This document shows positions 16,957 through 25,457 of a stretch of 64,000 bases of DNA, one piece after another (positions within the stretch are counted from its first letter, which is position 1; the number at the start of each line of letters is the position of its first letter). A program made the translations under genes and the position numbers. This DNA comes from Faecalicatena contorta (GTDB taxonomy: Bacteria; Bacillota; Clostridia; Lachnospirales; Lachnospiraceae). The stretch covers positions 186,001 through 250,000 of the forward strand of contig NZ_QGDS01000002.1 of assembly GCF_003149105.1 (NCBI RefSeq), in the 5' to 3' direction. The notes below the pieces were generated by a model, which was not told the origin of the DNA, ran no database searches, and worked only from the letters and a program-made list of their open reading frames with translations.

Positions 16957-18467
16957 AACACTCCATAAGACGGCAGATGATGGTCGTGTTTGTCGGACTG
17001 ATTGTTTTCATATTTGTATTGATATTTGCGGTAAATTCCGGTTTTCTGGAAGAGTATTATATTATTCACAAGCAGGCCGACCTGACCAATACTTACAATG
17101 CAATAGATAAGGCCCTTACAGACAAGAATATTGATACGGATTCTGTGATTGCAAAACTGACCCGTCAGACAGAAAAGGCGAATATTTCAGCGGTTGTTAT
17201 GCAGACTGACGGAACAATTACATTTTCTACAGTGAAAGATGAAAGCAGCCCCCTTTATCTGAAGCTGCTGGCCTATATGTTCAATAAAAACAAGGACACG
17301 GGAAGAATACTGAGAACTGCAGATTCCTATCAGATTTATAAAACAAGAGACTTTATGACGCAGACAGAATACCTGGAAATGTGGGGAGTGCTTTCAGATA
17401 ACTCCATTTTTGTAATGCGAAGCCCTCTTGAGAGTATCCGGGAGAGTGCGGGCCTGGCTAATAAGTTTCTTGTATACATGGGAGCGCTTGCAATTGTTCT
17501 GGGAGGTATTTTAGTGAGTTATTTTTCCAGGAGGATTACAGAGCCTATTAAGGAATTGGCAGTGTTATCCCAGCGCATGGCAAATCTCGACTTTGAAGCC
17601 ATGTATACCAGTGGAGGAGATCATGAGATCGGAGTTTTAGGACGGAATTTTAATGCAATGTCATCTCGCCTGGAAAAGACAATCTCAGAGCTGAAAAGTG
17701 CGAATAACCAGCTGCAGGCGGATATTGAACAGAAGGAAAGGCTTGAGAATATGCGCAATGAGTTCCTGGGTAACGTATCCCATGAATTAAAGACCCCTAT
17801 TGCGCTGATTCAGGGCTATGCAGAGGGATTGAAAGAAGGGGTCAATGATGACCCGGAGAGCCGTGAGTTTTACTGTGATGTCATTATGGATGAGGCAAAT
17901 AAAATGAACCAGATGGTGAGGAACCTGCTGATACTGAACCAGTTAGAATTTGGAGCCCAGGAGCTGGAGTTTAAGCGTTTCGACATCGTGGGAATGATAT
18001 GCGGCGTGCTGGCAAGCTGTGAAATTCTTATCCAGCAGGCGGAAGCGTCTGTGGATTTTGTTGCCGATGAAAAGGTTTATGTGTGGGCAGATGAGTTTAA
18101 GACAGAGCAGGTAATACGCAACTACCTGACGAATGCAATTCATCATGCGGAGAATGAAAAGCGGATTGAAATTCGTGTAATCTCCAAAGAAAAAACTGTG
18201 AGGATTACGGTGTTTAACAGTGGAAAACCCATACCGGAAGAGGATATGGATAAACTTTGGGATAAGTTTTATAAGGTAGACAAGGCCCATACAAGAGAGT
18301 ACGGCGGAAACGGAATCGGACTGTCTATTGTAAAGGCAATTATGGAATCCTTCCATCAGGGATACGGTGTGAAAAGTTTTGAAAATGGAGTGGAGTTTTG
18401 GTTTGAGCTGGACAGGGAAGCCGCAGAAGAAAAAGGTACAAGGGAAATGCTGTTGCCTGGCACCTAA
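16953..18467 (+). CDS. Sensor histidine kinase
   Basis: A 504-residue membrane kinase that pairs with the response regulator before it. Two membrane helices (about 10-30 and 170-190) enclose an outside sensor domain of about 140 residues. HAMP follows (about 190-245), then the H-box NVSHELKTPIALIQGY with phospho-His near 275, and an HATPase domain with N, G1 (LWDKFYKVD) and G2 (GGNGIGLSIVKA) boxes. The large sensor domain argues against a BceS-type intramembrane kinase. The gene overlaps its partner by four bases. The signal is unknown. Confidence 0.92.
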   Translation: MKHSIRRQMMVVFVGLIVFIFVLIFAVNSGFLEEYYIIHKQADLTNTYNAIDKALTDKNIDTDSVIAKLTRQTEKANISAVVMQTDGTITFSTVKDESSPLYLKLLAYMFNKNKDTGRILRTADSYQIYKTRDFMTQTEYLEMWGVLSDNSIFVMRSPLESIRESAGLANKFLVYMGALAIVLGGILVSYFSRRITEPIKELAVLSQRMANLDFEAMYTSGGDHEIGVLGRNFNAMSSRLEKTISELKSANNQLQADIEQKERLENMRNEFLGNVSHELKTPIALIQGYAEGLKEGVNDDPESREFYCDVIMDEANKMNQMVRNLLILNQLEFGAQELEFKRFDIVGMICGVLASCEILIQQAEASVDFVADEKVYVWADEFKTEQVIRNYLTNAIHHAENEKRIEIRVISKEKTVRITVFNSGKPIPEEDMDKLWDKFYKVDKAHTREYGGNGIGLSIVKAIMESFHQGYGVKSFENGVEFWFELDREAAEEKGTREMLLPGT

Positions 18468-18510
18468 AATATCTTGAAAAACACTTAAAAGTAGGATAAA
18501 ATACTATTAA

Positions 18511-18565
18511 TAAGGCATACAATGTGCCAACTGGCAACGGTCGGTATCATGTGTGCCTTATTTTT
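18511..18565 (+). terminator. Terminator after the two-component system
   Basis: AAGGCATACA pairs with TGTGTGCCTT (one G-U) over a long loop, followed by ATTTTTGG. It lies about 45 bases after the kinase stop codon. Confidence 0.6.
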
Positions 18566-18620
18566 GGTATTTCTGTTTCGTTTCTGACAGTCATTGGGAG
18601 GAAAGAGAGAGGAGAATAAT

Positions 18621-20024
18621 ATGTTCGACAAAGTGAATGCGGTAGTAGAGTCAGTAAATGGTGTAGTGTGGGGATGGGGAATGATAGTTTTATTGTTTGG
18701 AACCCATATATTTCTCACAATCCGTACAGGGTTTATCCAGAACAAAGCAATTTCGAAAGGAATCAAACTATCTGTTACGAAAGATGAGGGGGCAGAAGGC
18801 GAGGTTAGTCAGTTTGGGGCATTGACTACGGCGCTTGCATCTACCATCGGTACAGGGAACATTATCGGAGTAGGGACTGCGGTTGCAATGGGAGGACCGG
18901 GAGCCGTACTTTGGTGCTGGTTGACCGGCGTATTTGGGATTGCTACAAAATATGCAGAATCCCTGATTGCCGTAAAATACAGAGTTAAGACGGAAGACGG
19001 AAGAATGCAGGGCGGTGCAATGTATGCATTGGAACGCGGTCTGAATATGCGCTGGCTGGGAATGATTTTTGCAGTTTTTGCAGGATTTGCTTCTTTTGGA
19101 ATCGGCTGTGCGACCCAGGTAAATGCAATAGCTGCAGTTTGCCAGGAGAATCTGGGGATTCCGCCTTGGATTGTAGGGGTAGTAATTGCACTTTTAACTG
19201 CAGTAGTCATATTTGGAGGTATTAAGAGTATTGCAAGAGTGTGTGAAATGCTGGTTCCATTTATGGCGGTATTCTATGTTTTGGGTTGTTTGATTATTTT
19301 GATAATTAATTATGATTTTATTGTGCCTGCGATTGTAACAATCTGTAAGCTTGCATTTACACCGGGAGCCGCAGCAGGAGGGCTGGTCGGAGGAGGAATC
19401 CGTCTGGCAATGAGGTATGGAGTGGCAAGAGGGCTGTTTTCCAATGAATCAGGTATGGGTTCTGCACCGATTGCGGCAGCAGCAGCTCAGACAAGAAACC
19501 CGGTACGTCAGGCTCTGGTATCTTCCACAGGTACGTTTTGGGATACGGTTGTAGTATGCCTGATGACTGGTCTGGTACTTGTTTCAACGATTATGAAAAA
19601 CCCGGCAATCAATGCAGACGAAATAGCCAACGGCGGAATACTGACTTCAATGGCATTTGCACAGATTCCTTATTTAGGGCCTGTTATCCTGGTTGTAGGT
19701 ATTATTTCATTTGCTTATTCCACAGTTTTAGGCTGGGCATATTATGGAGAGCGCTGTGTAGAGTATTTTGCAGGAAAGAAAGGGCTTATTCCTTACCGTG
19801 CTCTTTATGTGATTGTAGCTGCGATTGCACCGGTTCTGGCACTGGATTTGGTTTGGCTTATAGCGGACACGCTGAATGCACTGATGGCCATACCGAACTT
19901 GATTGCGGTATTGCTTTTGTCACCGGTTATTGTGAAGGAGACGAAAAAATATATCAATAACCTGGATGCTGTAGATGAAACTCCGGTACCTGTCATCAAG
20001 ACCGGACGGGGAAAGAAAGATTGA
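18621..20024 (+). CDS. Sodium/alanine symporter (AGCS family)
   Basis: A 467-residue inner-membrane transporter that imports alanine or glycine with sodium. It carries family motifs such as GPGAVLWCWLTGVFGIATKY, GALTTALASTIGTGNIIGV and RGLFSNESGMGSAPIAAAAA, with about ten to eleven hydrophobic helices. Length fits the family. The start at 18621 follows AGAGAGGAGAAT; the in-frame ATG at 18594 would place that site inside the gene. A hairpin terminator separates it from the upstream kinase. It ends 19 bases before hisH, so the three genes may be co-transcribed. Confidence 0.92.
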   Translation: MFDKVNAVVESVNGVVWGWGMIVLLFGTHIFLTIRTGFIQNKAISKGIKLSVTKDEGAEGEVSQFGALTTALASTIGTGNIIGVGTAVAMGGPGAVLWCWLTGVFGIATKYAESLIAVKYRVKTEDGRMQGGAMYALERGLNMRWLGMIFAVFAGFASFGIGCATQVNAIAAVCQENLGIPPWIVGVVIALLTAVVIFGGIKSIARVCEMLVPFMAVFYVLGCLIILIINYDFIVPAIVTICKLAFTPGAAAGGLVGGGIRLAMRYGVARGLFSNESGMGSAPIAAAAAQTRNPVRQALVSSTGTFWDTVVVCLMTGLVLVSTIMKNPAINADEIANGGILTSMAFAQIPYLGPVILVVGIISFAYSTVLGWAYYGERCVEYFAGKKGLIPYRALYVIVAAIAPVLALDLVWLIADTLNALMAIPNLIAVLLLSPVIVKETKKYINNLDAVDETPVPVIKTGRGKKD

Positions 20025-20043
20025 AAAAATAAAGGAGTTACAT

Positions 20044-20664
20044 ATGATAGCAATTATTGACTATGATGCAGGGAATATAAAAAGCGTAGAGAAGGCACTG
20101 CTCTTTTTAGGGCAGGAGGTTGTAATCACTGGGGAAAAGGAAGAGATTTTAAAGGCGGATAAAGTCATTCTTCCCGGTGTGGGAGCCTTTGGAGATGCAA
20201 TGGAAAATCTGAGGAAATATGGGCTTGATGAGGTGATTCATCAGGTGGTTGCCAAAGGCACCCCGTTTATGGGAATTTGCCTTGGGCTGCAGCTTCTGTT
20301 TGAAAGAAGTGATGAGGCACCGGGTATTCCGGGGCTGGGGATTCTGGAAGGAGAGATTCTGAGGATTCCCATGCAGGATGGTCTTAAAATTCCTCATATG
20401 GGCTGGAATTCTCTCTGCCTGGAGAATGACGGAAAGCTGTTTGCGGGAGTTACACAGCAGTCATATGTTTACTTTGTACATTCCTATTATTTAAAGGCAA
20501 AAGAGGAAAATATTGTAAAAGCCTCTACAGAATACAGCACTCATATACACGCTTCTGTGGAAAAGGGGAATGTGTTTGCCTGCCAGTTCCATCCGGAGAA
20601 GAGCAGTGATGTTGGAATGCAGATACTGAGGAATTTTGTGGAACTGAATCAGGAGGAAATGTGA
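20044..20664 (+). CDS. hisH: Imidazole glycerol phosphate synthase, glutaminase subunit
   Basis: A 206-residue class I glutamine amidotransferase that supplies ammonia to HisF in histidine synthesis. The nucleophile Cys is in [10 protein letters not shown] near residue 79, and His-Glu of the triad is in CQFHPEKSS near 186. Length is normal. AAAGGAG precedes the ATG at 20044; the frame runs further up through the end of the symporter gene without a site. Its stop overlaps the hisF start by one base. No other histidine genes lie nearby. Confidence 0.93.
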   Translation: MIAIIDYDAGNIKSVEKALLFLGQEVVITGEKEEILKADKVILPGVGAFGDAMENLRKYGLDEVIHQVVAKGTPFMGICLGLQLLFERSDEAPGIPGLGILEGEILRIPMQDGLKIPHMGWNSLCLENDGKLFAGVTQQSYVYFVHSYYLKAKEENIVKASTEYSTHIHASVEKGNVFACQFHPEKSSDVGMQILRNFVELNQEEM

Positions 20665-21425
20665 TGTTTACGAAAAGGATTATCCCCTGCCTGGATGTAA
20701 ATGCAGGCAGGGTTGTGAAGGGTGTTAATTTTGTGGACTTGCGGGATGCCGGTGATCCGGTGGAGATAGCGAAGGCATATGATAAAGCCGGCGCGGATGA
20801 GCTGGTGTTTCTGGATATAACTGCCTCTTCTGATGCAAGGGAGACCGTGGTGGACATGGTGAGGAAGGTAGCACAATGTGTCTTCATCCCGTTTACGGTT
20901 GGCGGAGGAATCCGGACAGTGGACGATTTCAAAGCTCTGCTTAGAGAAGGCGCGGATAAAATATCTATCAATTCTTCCGCAATCAACACCCCGAATCTGA
21001 TACAAGATGCCGCCGGGAAATTTGGCAGCCAGTGCGTAGTAGTGGCAATTGATGCAAAGAAAAGGGCAGACGGAAGCGGCTGGAATATTTATAAAAATGG
21101 CGGCAGGATTGATGTAGGTATAGATGCAGTAGAGTGGGCGAAGAAGGTAGAAAGTCTGGGGGCGGGAGAAATTCTGCTTACAAGCATGGACTGTGACGGT
21201 ACAAAAGCTGGGTATGACCTGGAGCTGACCCGTACTATAGCAGAAAGCGTATCTATACCAGTCATTGCATCAGGCGGTGCGGGAACACTGGAGCACTTTA
21301 AAGAAGCGCTGACAGACGGTAAAGCAGATGCGGCACTAGCTGCTTCACTTTTCCATTATAAGGAGCTGGAAATCAGGGAAGTAAAAGAATACCTGAGAAA
21401 AGAAGGCATTTCTGTAAGGATGTAA
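20664..21425 (+). CDS. hisF: Imidazole glycerol phosphate synthase, cyclase subunit
   Basis: A 253-residue TIM-barrel cyclase that makes imidazole glycerol phosphate and AICAR with HisH. The start shows [19 protein letters not shown] with the catalytic Asp, the second Asp is in [16 protein letters not shown], and phosphate-binding loops are GGGIR and ASGGAG. The ATG at 20664 follows AGGAGG by seven bases and overlaps the hisH stop (TGATG); a GTG one codon earlier is possible. Both catalytic Asp residues are present, so the enzyme should be active. Confidence 0.94.
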   Translation: MFTKRIIPCLDVNAGRVVKGVNFVDLRDAGDPVEIAKAYDKAGADELVFLDITASSDARETVVDMVRKVAQCVFIPFTVGGGIRTVDDFKALLREGADKISINSSAINTPNLIQDAAGKFGSQCVVVAIDAKKRADGSGWNIYKNGGRIDVGIDAVEWAKKVESLGAGEILLTSMDCDGTKAGYDLELTRTIAESVSIPVIASGGAGTLEHFKEALTDGKADAALAASLFHYKELEIREVKEYLRKEGISVRM

Positions 21426-21520
21426 ATATGGAAGGGTACTGAAAGGAATCAGACCACCTTATGTAATACGAATGGTTCAGTAGGAATAAGTTGCATAAGC
21501 GAAGATAGGAGTGTATACAT

Positions 21521-22189
21521 ATGTCAGGATTAAGTGGTGATTGGTATGAAGCTTTAAAAGATGAGTTTAAAAAGCCTTATTATAAAAAATTATTTGACCG
21601 GGTAAATGAGGAGTACCGTACGCACAAGATTTTTCCTCCGGCAAATGATGTTTTTAATGCATTCCATTTAACACCGCTGAAGGATGTGAAAGTGGTAATT
21701 TTAGGACAAGACCCTTATCATAATGACGGGCAGGCCCATGGACTCTGTTTTTCTGTGAAAAAAGGAGTGGACGTTCCCCCTTCCCTGGTTAATATTTATC
21801 AGGAACTGCGTGATGACCTGGGATGTACAATTCCAAACCATGGCTGTCTGACAAAATGGGCAGAGCAGGGTGTATTAATGCTGAATACAGTGCTTACAGT
21901 ACGGGCACACCAGGCAAACTCTCTTCGCGGAATTGGCTGGGAAGAGTTTACCGATGCAGCCATCCTGGCTCTGAACAGCCAGGATAAGCCTATTGTGTTT
22001 ATTTTATGGGGGAGTCCTGCACAGCGTAAGAAAGCTATGTTAAATAACCCCAGGCACCTGATACTGCAGGCGCCTCATCCCAGTCCGCTGTCGGCATACC
22101 GGGGGTTTTTCGGCAGCAAGCCCTTTAGCCAGACAAATGAATTCTTGAAACAAAATGGAATAGAACCTGTGGACTGGCAAATAGATTAG
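21521..22189 (+). CDS. ung: Uracil-DNA glycosylase
   Basis: A 222-residue family 1 uracil-DNA glycosylase that removes uracil from DNA. The catalytic water-activating Asp is in VVILGQDPYHNDGQAHGLCF near residue 65, and the Leu-intercalation loop is APHPSPLSAYRGFFGSKPFS with its His near 187. Length and motif spacing are those of normal bacterial Ung. TAGGAGTG precedes the ATG. It appears to be a single-gene unit. Confidence 0.95.
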   Translation: MSGLSGDWYEALKDEFKKPYYKKLFDRVNEEYRTHKIFPPANDVFNAFHLTPLKDVKVVILGQDPYHNDGQAHGLCFSVKKGVDVPPSLVNIYQELRDDLGCTIPNHGCLTKWAEQGVLMLNTVLTVRAHQANSLRGIGWEEFTDAAILALNSQDKPIVFILWGSPAQRKKAMLNNPRHLILQAPHPSPLSAYRGFFGSKPFSQTNEFLKQNGIEPVDWQID

Positions 22190-22267
22190 AAGTTAAGGCT
22201 GCAGTTTAAGTATAAGGCGAACTGTAATCGGGTTTATGGATGAACTGTAACCCTTTGAGGGAAAGCT

Positions 22268-22522
22268 ATGGGAAAAGAAAAGGAAAAAGAAAAAAATTGC
22301 CCGATATGTGGAAATCATTGTCCCCGGGAAAAACTGAAATGCAGCAGGGGAAGAAAATATTTTGAGAAATTGGAAGGTAAGAATTCCAAAGAAGAAAAGA
22401 AACATAAGAAAAAAGATGGTCATGCAGGTAAGAAGAAGGATAAAAGTGACCATAAGAATAAAAAGAAAGATAAACACGAGGATAAAGAAAAAAAGATAAA
22501 CAAGGACAAGAAGAAAGATTGA
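22268..22522 (+). CDS. Lysine-rich small zinc-ribbon protein
   Basis: An 84-residue protein. Residues 10-26 hold a likely zinc site (CPICGNHCPREKLKC), and the remaining 55 residues are almost only Lys, Asp, Glu, His and Asn (for example KKKDKSDHKNKKKDKHEDKE). Such a tail is probably disordered and could bind nucleic acid or metal. A GAGGGAAAG site precedes the ATG. It is followed by a terminator and a palindromic repeat. I do not recognise a characterised family. Confidence 0.6.
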   Translation: MGKEKEKEKNCPICGNHCPREKLKCSRGRKYFEKLEGKNSKEEKKHKKKDGHAGKKKDKSDHKNKKKDKHEDKEKKINKDKKKD

Positions 22523-22616
22523 TACAATTTATAGTATCTACTGTTACATACTTAACAGGGGAGCCGAAAAGCTAGTCCATATCTGGCGGTTCCAGCAAAT
22601 ATATATTGCCAAATGG

Positions 22617-22646
22617 CGCTGCACTGATCAAGTGGGGCGCTTTTTT
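22617..22646 (+). terminator. Intrinsic terminator
   Basis: GCGCTGCACT pairs with AGTGGGGCGC, with small mismatches, and is followed by six T. It lies about 95 bases after the Lys-rich gene. Confidence 0.6.
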
Positions 22647-22684
22647 ATATACTAGGAAACGCGCAGTTTCCTAGTATATAAAAA
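22642..22684. repeat. Palindromic intergenic element, copy 1
   Basis: A perfect 19-base inverted repeat (arms 22642-22660 and 22666-22684, loop GCGCA) with core TATACTAGGAAAC / GTTTCCTAGTATA. It starts inside the T run of the preceding terminator and is followed by CCACTCC. Related to copies at 37388 and 39626. Confidence 0.85.
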
Positions 22685-22772
22685 CCACTCCAAATACTTA
22701 CAGCTATACAAGAGTGAGATGTGAGGAAACATAAAATTAATTGAAAAGTTCATAAAATTTTCACAATAAATG

Positions 22773-22799
22773 TCAGCACTCATACTTGACGAGTGATAA
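22773..22799 (+). promoter_or_regulatory. CIRCE operator (HrcA site)
   Basis: TCAGCACTC, nine bases, GAGTGATAA matches the CIRCE consensus TTAGCACTC-N9-GAGTGCTAA at 16 of 18 positions. It overlaps the -35 box of the hsp20 promoter, so HrcA would block transcription until heat shock. Confidence 0.92.
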
Positions 22800-22814
22800 A
22801 ACATATGTTATATT
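22786..22814 (+). promoter_or_regulatory. hsp20 promoter
   Basis: TTGACG (22786-22791), a 17-base spacer and TATATT (22809-22814) overlap the CIRCE operator. It leaves a leader of about 110 bases before the start codon. Confidence 0.8.
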
Positions 22815-22843
22815 ACAAATAGAACAAAGGGACGGAAGAAAAA

Positions 22844-22909
22844 GAACCTCCAGTCACCGGTTCTGGGTAACAATTTTGACATCAATGTCCATTCGGAAAT
22901 ACCGGATGG
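22844..22909 (+). promoter_or_regulatory. Structured hsp20 leader
   Basis: The leader contains AGAACC / GGTTCT around a ten-base loop, a small GACAT / ATGTC stem, and CCATTCGG-AAATA-CCGGATGG (22889-22909) just before the ribosome site. Structure this close to the start could modulate translation with temperature; this is only a possibility. Confidence 0.4.
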
Positions 22910-22933
22910 TAAATTTGAAAGGAGAGATGACTT

Positions 22934-23362
22934 ATGTTGATGCCTAGTATTTTTGGAGAAAACTTTATGGATGATTTCTTTGGATTTCCAGAAAGGTATT
23001 TTGGAAGAAGTTTTAACACAAACAGAATGATGCAGACTGATGTTGCGGAAACAGATGATGGTTATGAAGTAACTATGGATCTTCCGGGATTTAAGAAAGA
23101 AGATGTAAAGGCTGAGCTGAAAAATGGATACCTGACTATCACCGCAAATACCAACACGAATAACGATGAAAAAGATAAAAATGGTAAATATATCAGAAGA
23201 GAAAGATATAGTGGTACCTGCAGCAGAAGTTTCTATGTAGGTGAGAACGTAACCCAGGAAGATATCAAGGCAAGGTTTGAGAATGGTACCCTGAAACTGG
23301 ATATCCCGAAGAAAGAGAAACCAAAAGTGGAAGAATCAAAATGGATCTCCATTGAGGGATAA
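22934..23362 (+). CDS. Small heat-shock protein, Hsp20/alpha-crystallin family
   Basis: A 142-residue ATP-independent holdase chaperone that keeps unfolding proteins soluble. The alpha-crystallin domain spans about 35-130 (VAETDDGYEVTMDLPGFKKE, then FYVGENVTQEDIKARFENGT and LKLDIPKKE), with the C-terminal IxI-like anchor region short. AAAGGAGAG precedes the ATG. A CIRCE operator and promoter lie 120-160 bases upstream, so HrcA controls it. A DnaJ-like gene follows after 184 bases and may share the transcript. Confidence 0.93.
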   Translation: MLMPSIFGENFMDDFFGFPERYFGRSFNTNRMMQTDVAETDDGYEVTMDLPGFKKEDVKAELKNGYLTITANTNTNNDEKDKNGKYIRRERYSGTCSRSFYVGENVTQEDIKARFENGTLKLDIPKKEKPKVEESKWISIEG

Positions 23363-23546
23363 TTTGATAAAGTTTCTTGCAATAAGCCGGGATTCTGCCA
23401 CAAGGGACAGCAGGATCCTGGGCAAGAAAAAATCGAAGACAAATCGAACCCGTATAAATAGAGTTCCTATGCAATGAGAGACGCAGCTAATGATTTTGGC
23501 AGTGGTCTCTCTTTTTTAACATTTGTCAGTAGTGGAGGTGAAAGTT

Positions 23547-24545
23547 ATGACGGCAAAAAGAGATTATTATGATATACTGGGAATAGAGAAAAATGCCGAT
23601 GCCGGTGAAATCAAGAAAGCATATAGAAAGCTGGCTAAGAAATATCACCCGGATACAAATGAGGGAAATGCCGAGGCTGAGCGGAAATTTAAGGAAGTCA
23701 GCGAGGCATATGCTGTGCTAAGTGACCCTGAGAAGAAAAGCATGTATGACCAGTTCGGGCATGCGGCTTTTGAAGCGGGAGCCGATGCAGGTAACGCTTA
23801 CACTGGGAATACCTATAGCAAAAAAGCACATACCGACGGAGGAAGCGGCTGGAGAGAATATCATTTCCAGGGTGGCGATATGGATGACATGTTTGGAGAT
23901 TTGTTTGGGGACATGTTCCATGAAAATAGAAAGCAGGGCCCCAGGACCCGGAGCTTTCACAGGAGCGGTTTCTATGGCGATGGATTTGACGGAGGGTTTT
24001 CGGGAGGATACACAGGAAAGGGTGAGGACTTGAGGGCAGAGATTTCCGTTAGCTTTGATGAAGCAGTATTTGGATGCGACAAGATAATTACTCTGCAGGA
24101 TTCGGAAGTTCCCGGAGGAAGACAGTCGCTTAGCGTACACATTCCGGCCGGTATTGACACTGGTCAGAGCATTCGCCTTCGGGGAAAGGGTATGCCAGGA
24201 ATTGGGGGAGGAGAACCCGGAGACTTATTTTTGAAAGCCAGAGTTGGAACAAAACCAGGATATGAACGGAAAGGTCTGGATGTGTATACAACAGTTAATA
24301 TCCCGTATACCACTGCCGTATTTGGCGGGGAGGCAATAGTCCACACTTTATATGGAAATGTAAGCTGCAAAATTCGTGAAGGGACACAGTCCGGGAGTAA
24401 AATACGCCTGAGGGGAAAAGGAATCGTCTCAATGAAAAACTCAGAGGTGCGCGGAGACCAATATGTAACAGTGCAGATTCAGGTTCCGAAAAAGTTAAAC
24501 CCTGAAGCAAGAAAGAAATTAATGGAGTATGAACAAGCATTCTGA
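23547..24545 (+). CDS. DnaJ-like co-chaperone without zinc fingers (CbpA type)
   Basis: A 332-residue type II J-protein that stimulates DnaK. The J domain (3-70) has the HPD motif in [12 protein letters not shown] Gly/Phe-rich region follows (about 75-155), then two C-terminal substrate domains. There are no CxxCxGxG repeats, so it is not the housekeeping dnaJ. The start at 23547 follows GGAGGTG; a frame from 23523 lacks a site. It lies 184 bases after hsp20 in the same direction, which suggests a second heat-shock gene set separate from dnaK-dnaJ. Confidence 0.9.
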   Translation: MTAKRDYYDILGIEKNADAGEIKKAYRKLAKKYHPDTNEGNAEAERKFKEVSEAYAVLSDPEKKSMYDQFGHAAFEAGADAGNAYTGNTYSKKAHTDGGSGWREYHFQGGDMDDMFGDLFGDMFHENRKQGPRTRSFHRSGFYGDGFDGGFSGGYTGKGEDLRAEISVSFDEAVFGCDKIITLQDSEVPGGRQSLSVHIPAGIDTGQSIRLRGKGMPGIGGGEPGDLFLKARVGTKPGYERKGLDVYTTVNIPYTTAVFGGEAIVHTLYGNVSCKIREGTQSGSKIRLRGKGIVSMKNSEVRGDQYVTVQIQVPKKLNPEARKKLMEYEQAF

Positions 24546-24734
24546 TAAATAAACTGGGTGTGAAGTGATTGGTGCATACGTTGGACACATGTGTGACTTG
24601 CTTCAAAGGGAAAGTACTAAATCATTTCATGTCTGGGTTACTAAAAATTAAGGAAAATTTAACAAATTATGCTGGAAAATATTTGGTTTTTAGAAGTATC
24701 ATATAGATAATTTATTGGACGAAGGAGGGGCTTT

Positions 24735-25457
24735 GTGAACAGGGTTATTGAAGTGAGAAATTTATATAAGCTGTACCGGGTGGGTGATTCAGTGGTGCGG
24801 GCGCTCAATGGAGTAGATTTTGAGATAAATGAAGGGGAATTTTGTGCAATTGTGGGCACATCAGGCTCTGGAAAATCTACTCTTTTAAATATGCTTGCCG
24901 GATTGGAAAAGCCCACAAAAGGAGAAGTTATTATAAGCGGACAGCACATGGAGGGCTTGAAAGAAGACGGGCTGGTTAAGTTCAGGCGTGAGAATGTAGG
25001 TTTTATTTTCCAGTCGTTTCATTTGATTGGAACGATGAATGCACTGGAAAATGTTGCTCTGCCGCTGACTTTCCGGGGAGAGGCTAAAAGCAGCCGCTTA
25101 AAGAAGGCTGATGAGATGTTGAATTTGGTGAATTTGAAAAAGCATAAGAAGCACCTGCCCAATCAGATGTCAGGCGGGCAGCAGCAGCGTGTTGGCGTGG
25201 CGAGAGCACTGGTAGTAAACCCAAGGATTATATTTGCAGACGAACCAACGGGAAATCTGGATTCCCATACATCTGAAGAAGTGATGAAACTAATGCAGCA
25301 GGTAGTGTGGGAGCAGAAAAAGACATTAGTTATGGTTACCCATGATAATCATTTAGCCTCATACGCAGACAGAGTATTCCATATTACGGATGGAAAAATT
25401 GTGAAAATAGAAGATAACCGTAAAAAGAGGGAGGAAAAGAAACATGAAATTGTTTAA
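24735..25457 (+). CDS. ABC transporter ATP-binding protein (LolD/MacB type)
   Basis: A 240-residue ATPase. Walker A is GTSGSGKST, the signature MSGGQQQR, and Walker B IIFADEPTGNLD. It begins with GTG, seven bases after GGAGG, and its 3' end overlaps the next gene by 14 bases. Together with the following CARDB-repeat protein and FtsX permease it forms a three-gene exporter. The C-terminal Lys-rich tail (DNRKKREEKKHEIV) is charged and may be an effect of the overlap. Confidence 0.92.
   Translation: MNRVIEVRNLYKLYRVGDSVVRALNGVDFEINEGEFCAIVGTSGSGKSTLLNMLAGLEKPTKGEVIISGQHMEGLKEDGLVKFRRENVGFIFQSFHLIGTMNALENVALPLTFRGEAKSSRLKKADEMLNLVNLKKHKKHLPNQMSGGQQQRVGVARALVVNPRIIFADEPTGNLDSHTSEEVMKLMQQVVWEQKKTLVMVTHDNHLASYADRVFHITDGKIVKIEDNRKKREEKKHEIV

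Noticed and set aside
12315..18467. BceAB-BceRS bacitracin-type resistance module
   Set aside because: The kinase has a large outside sensor domain, and the permease is far longer with a coiled coil, unlike BceS and BceB.
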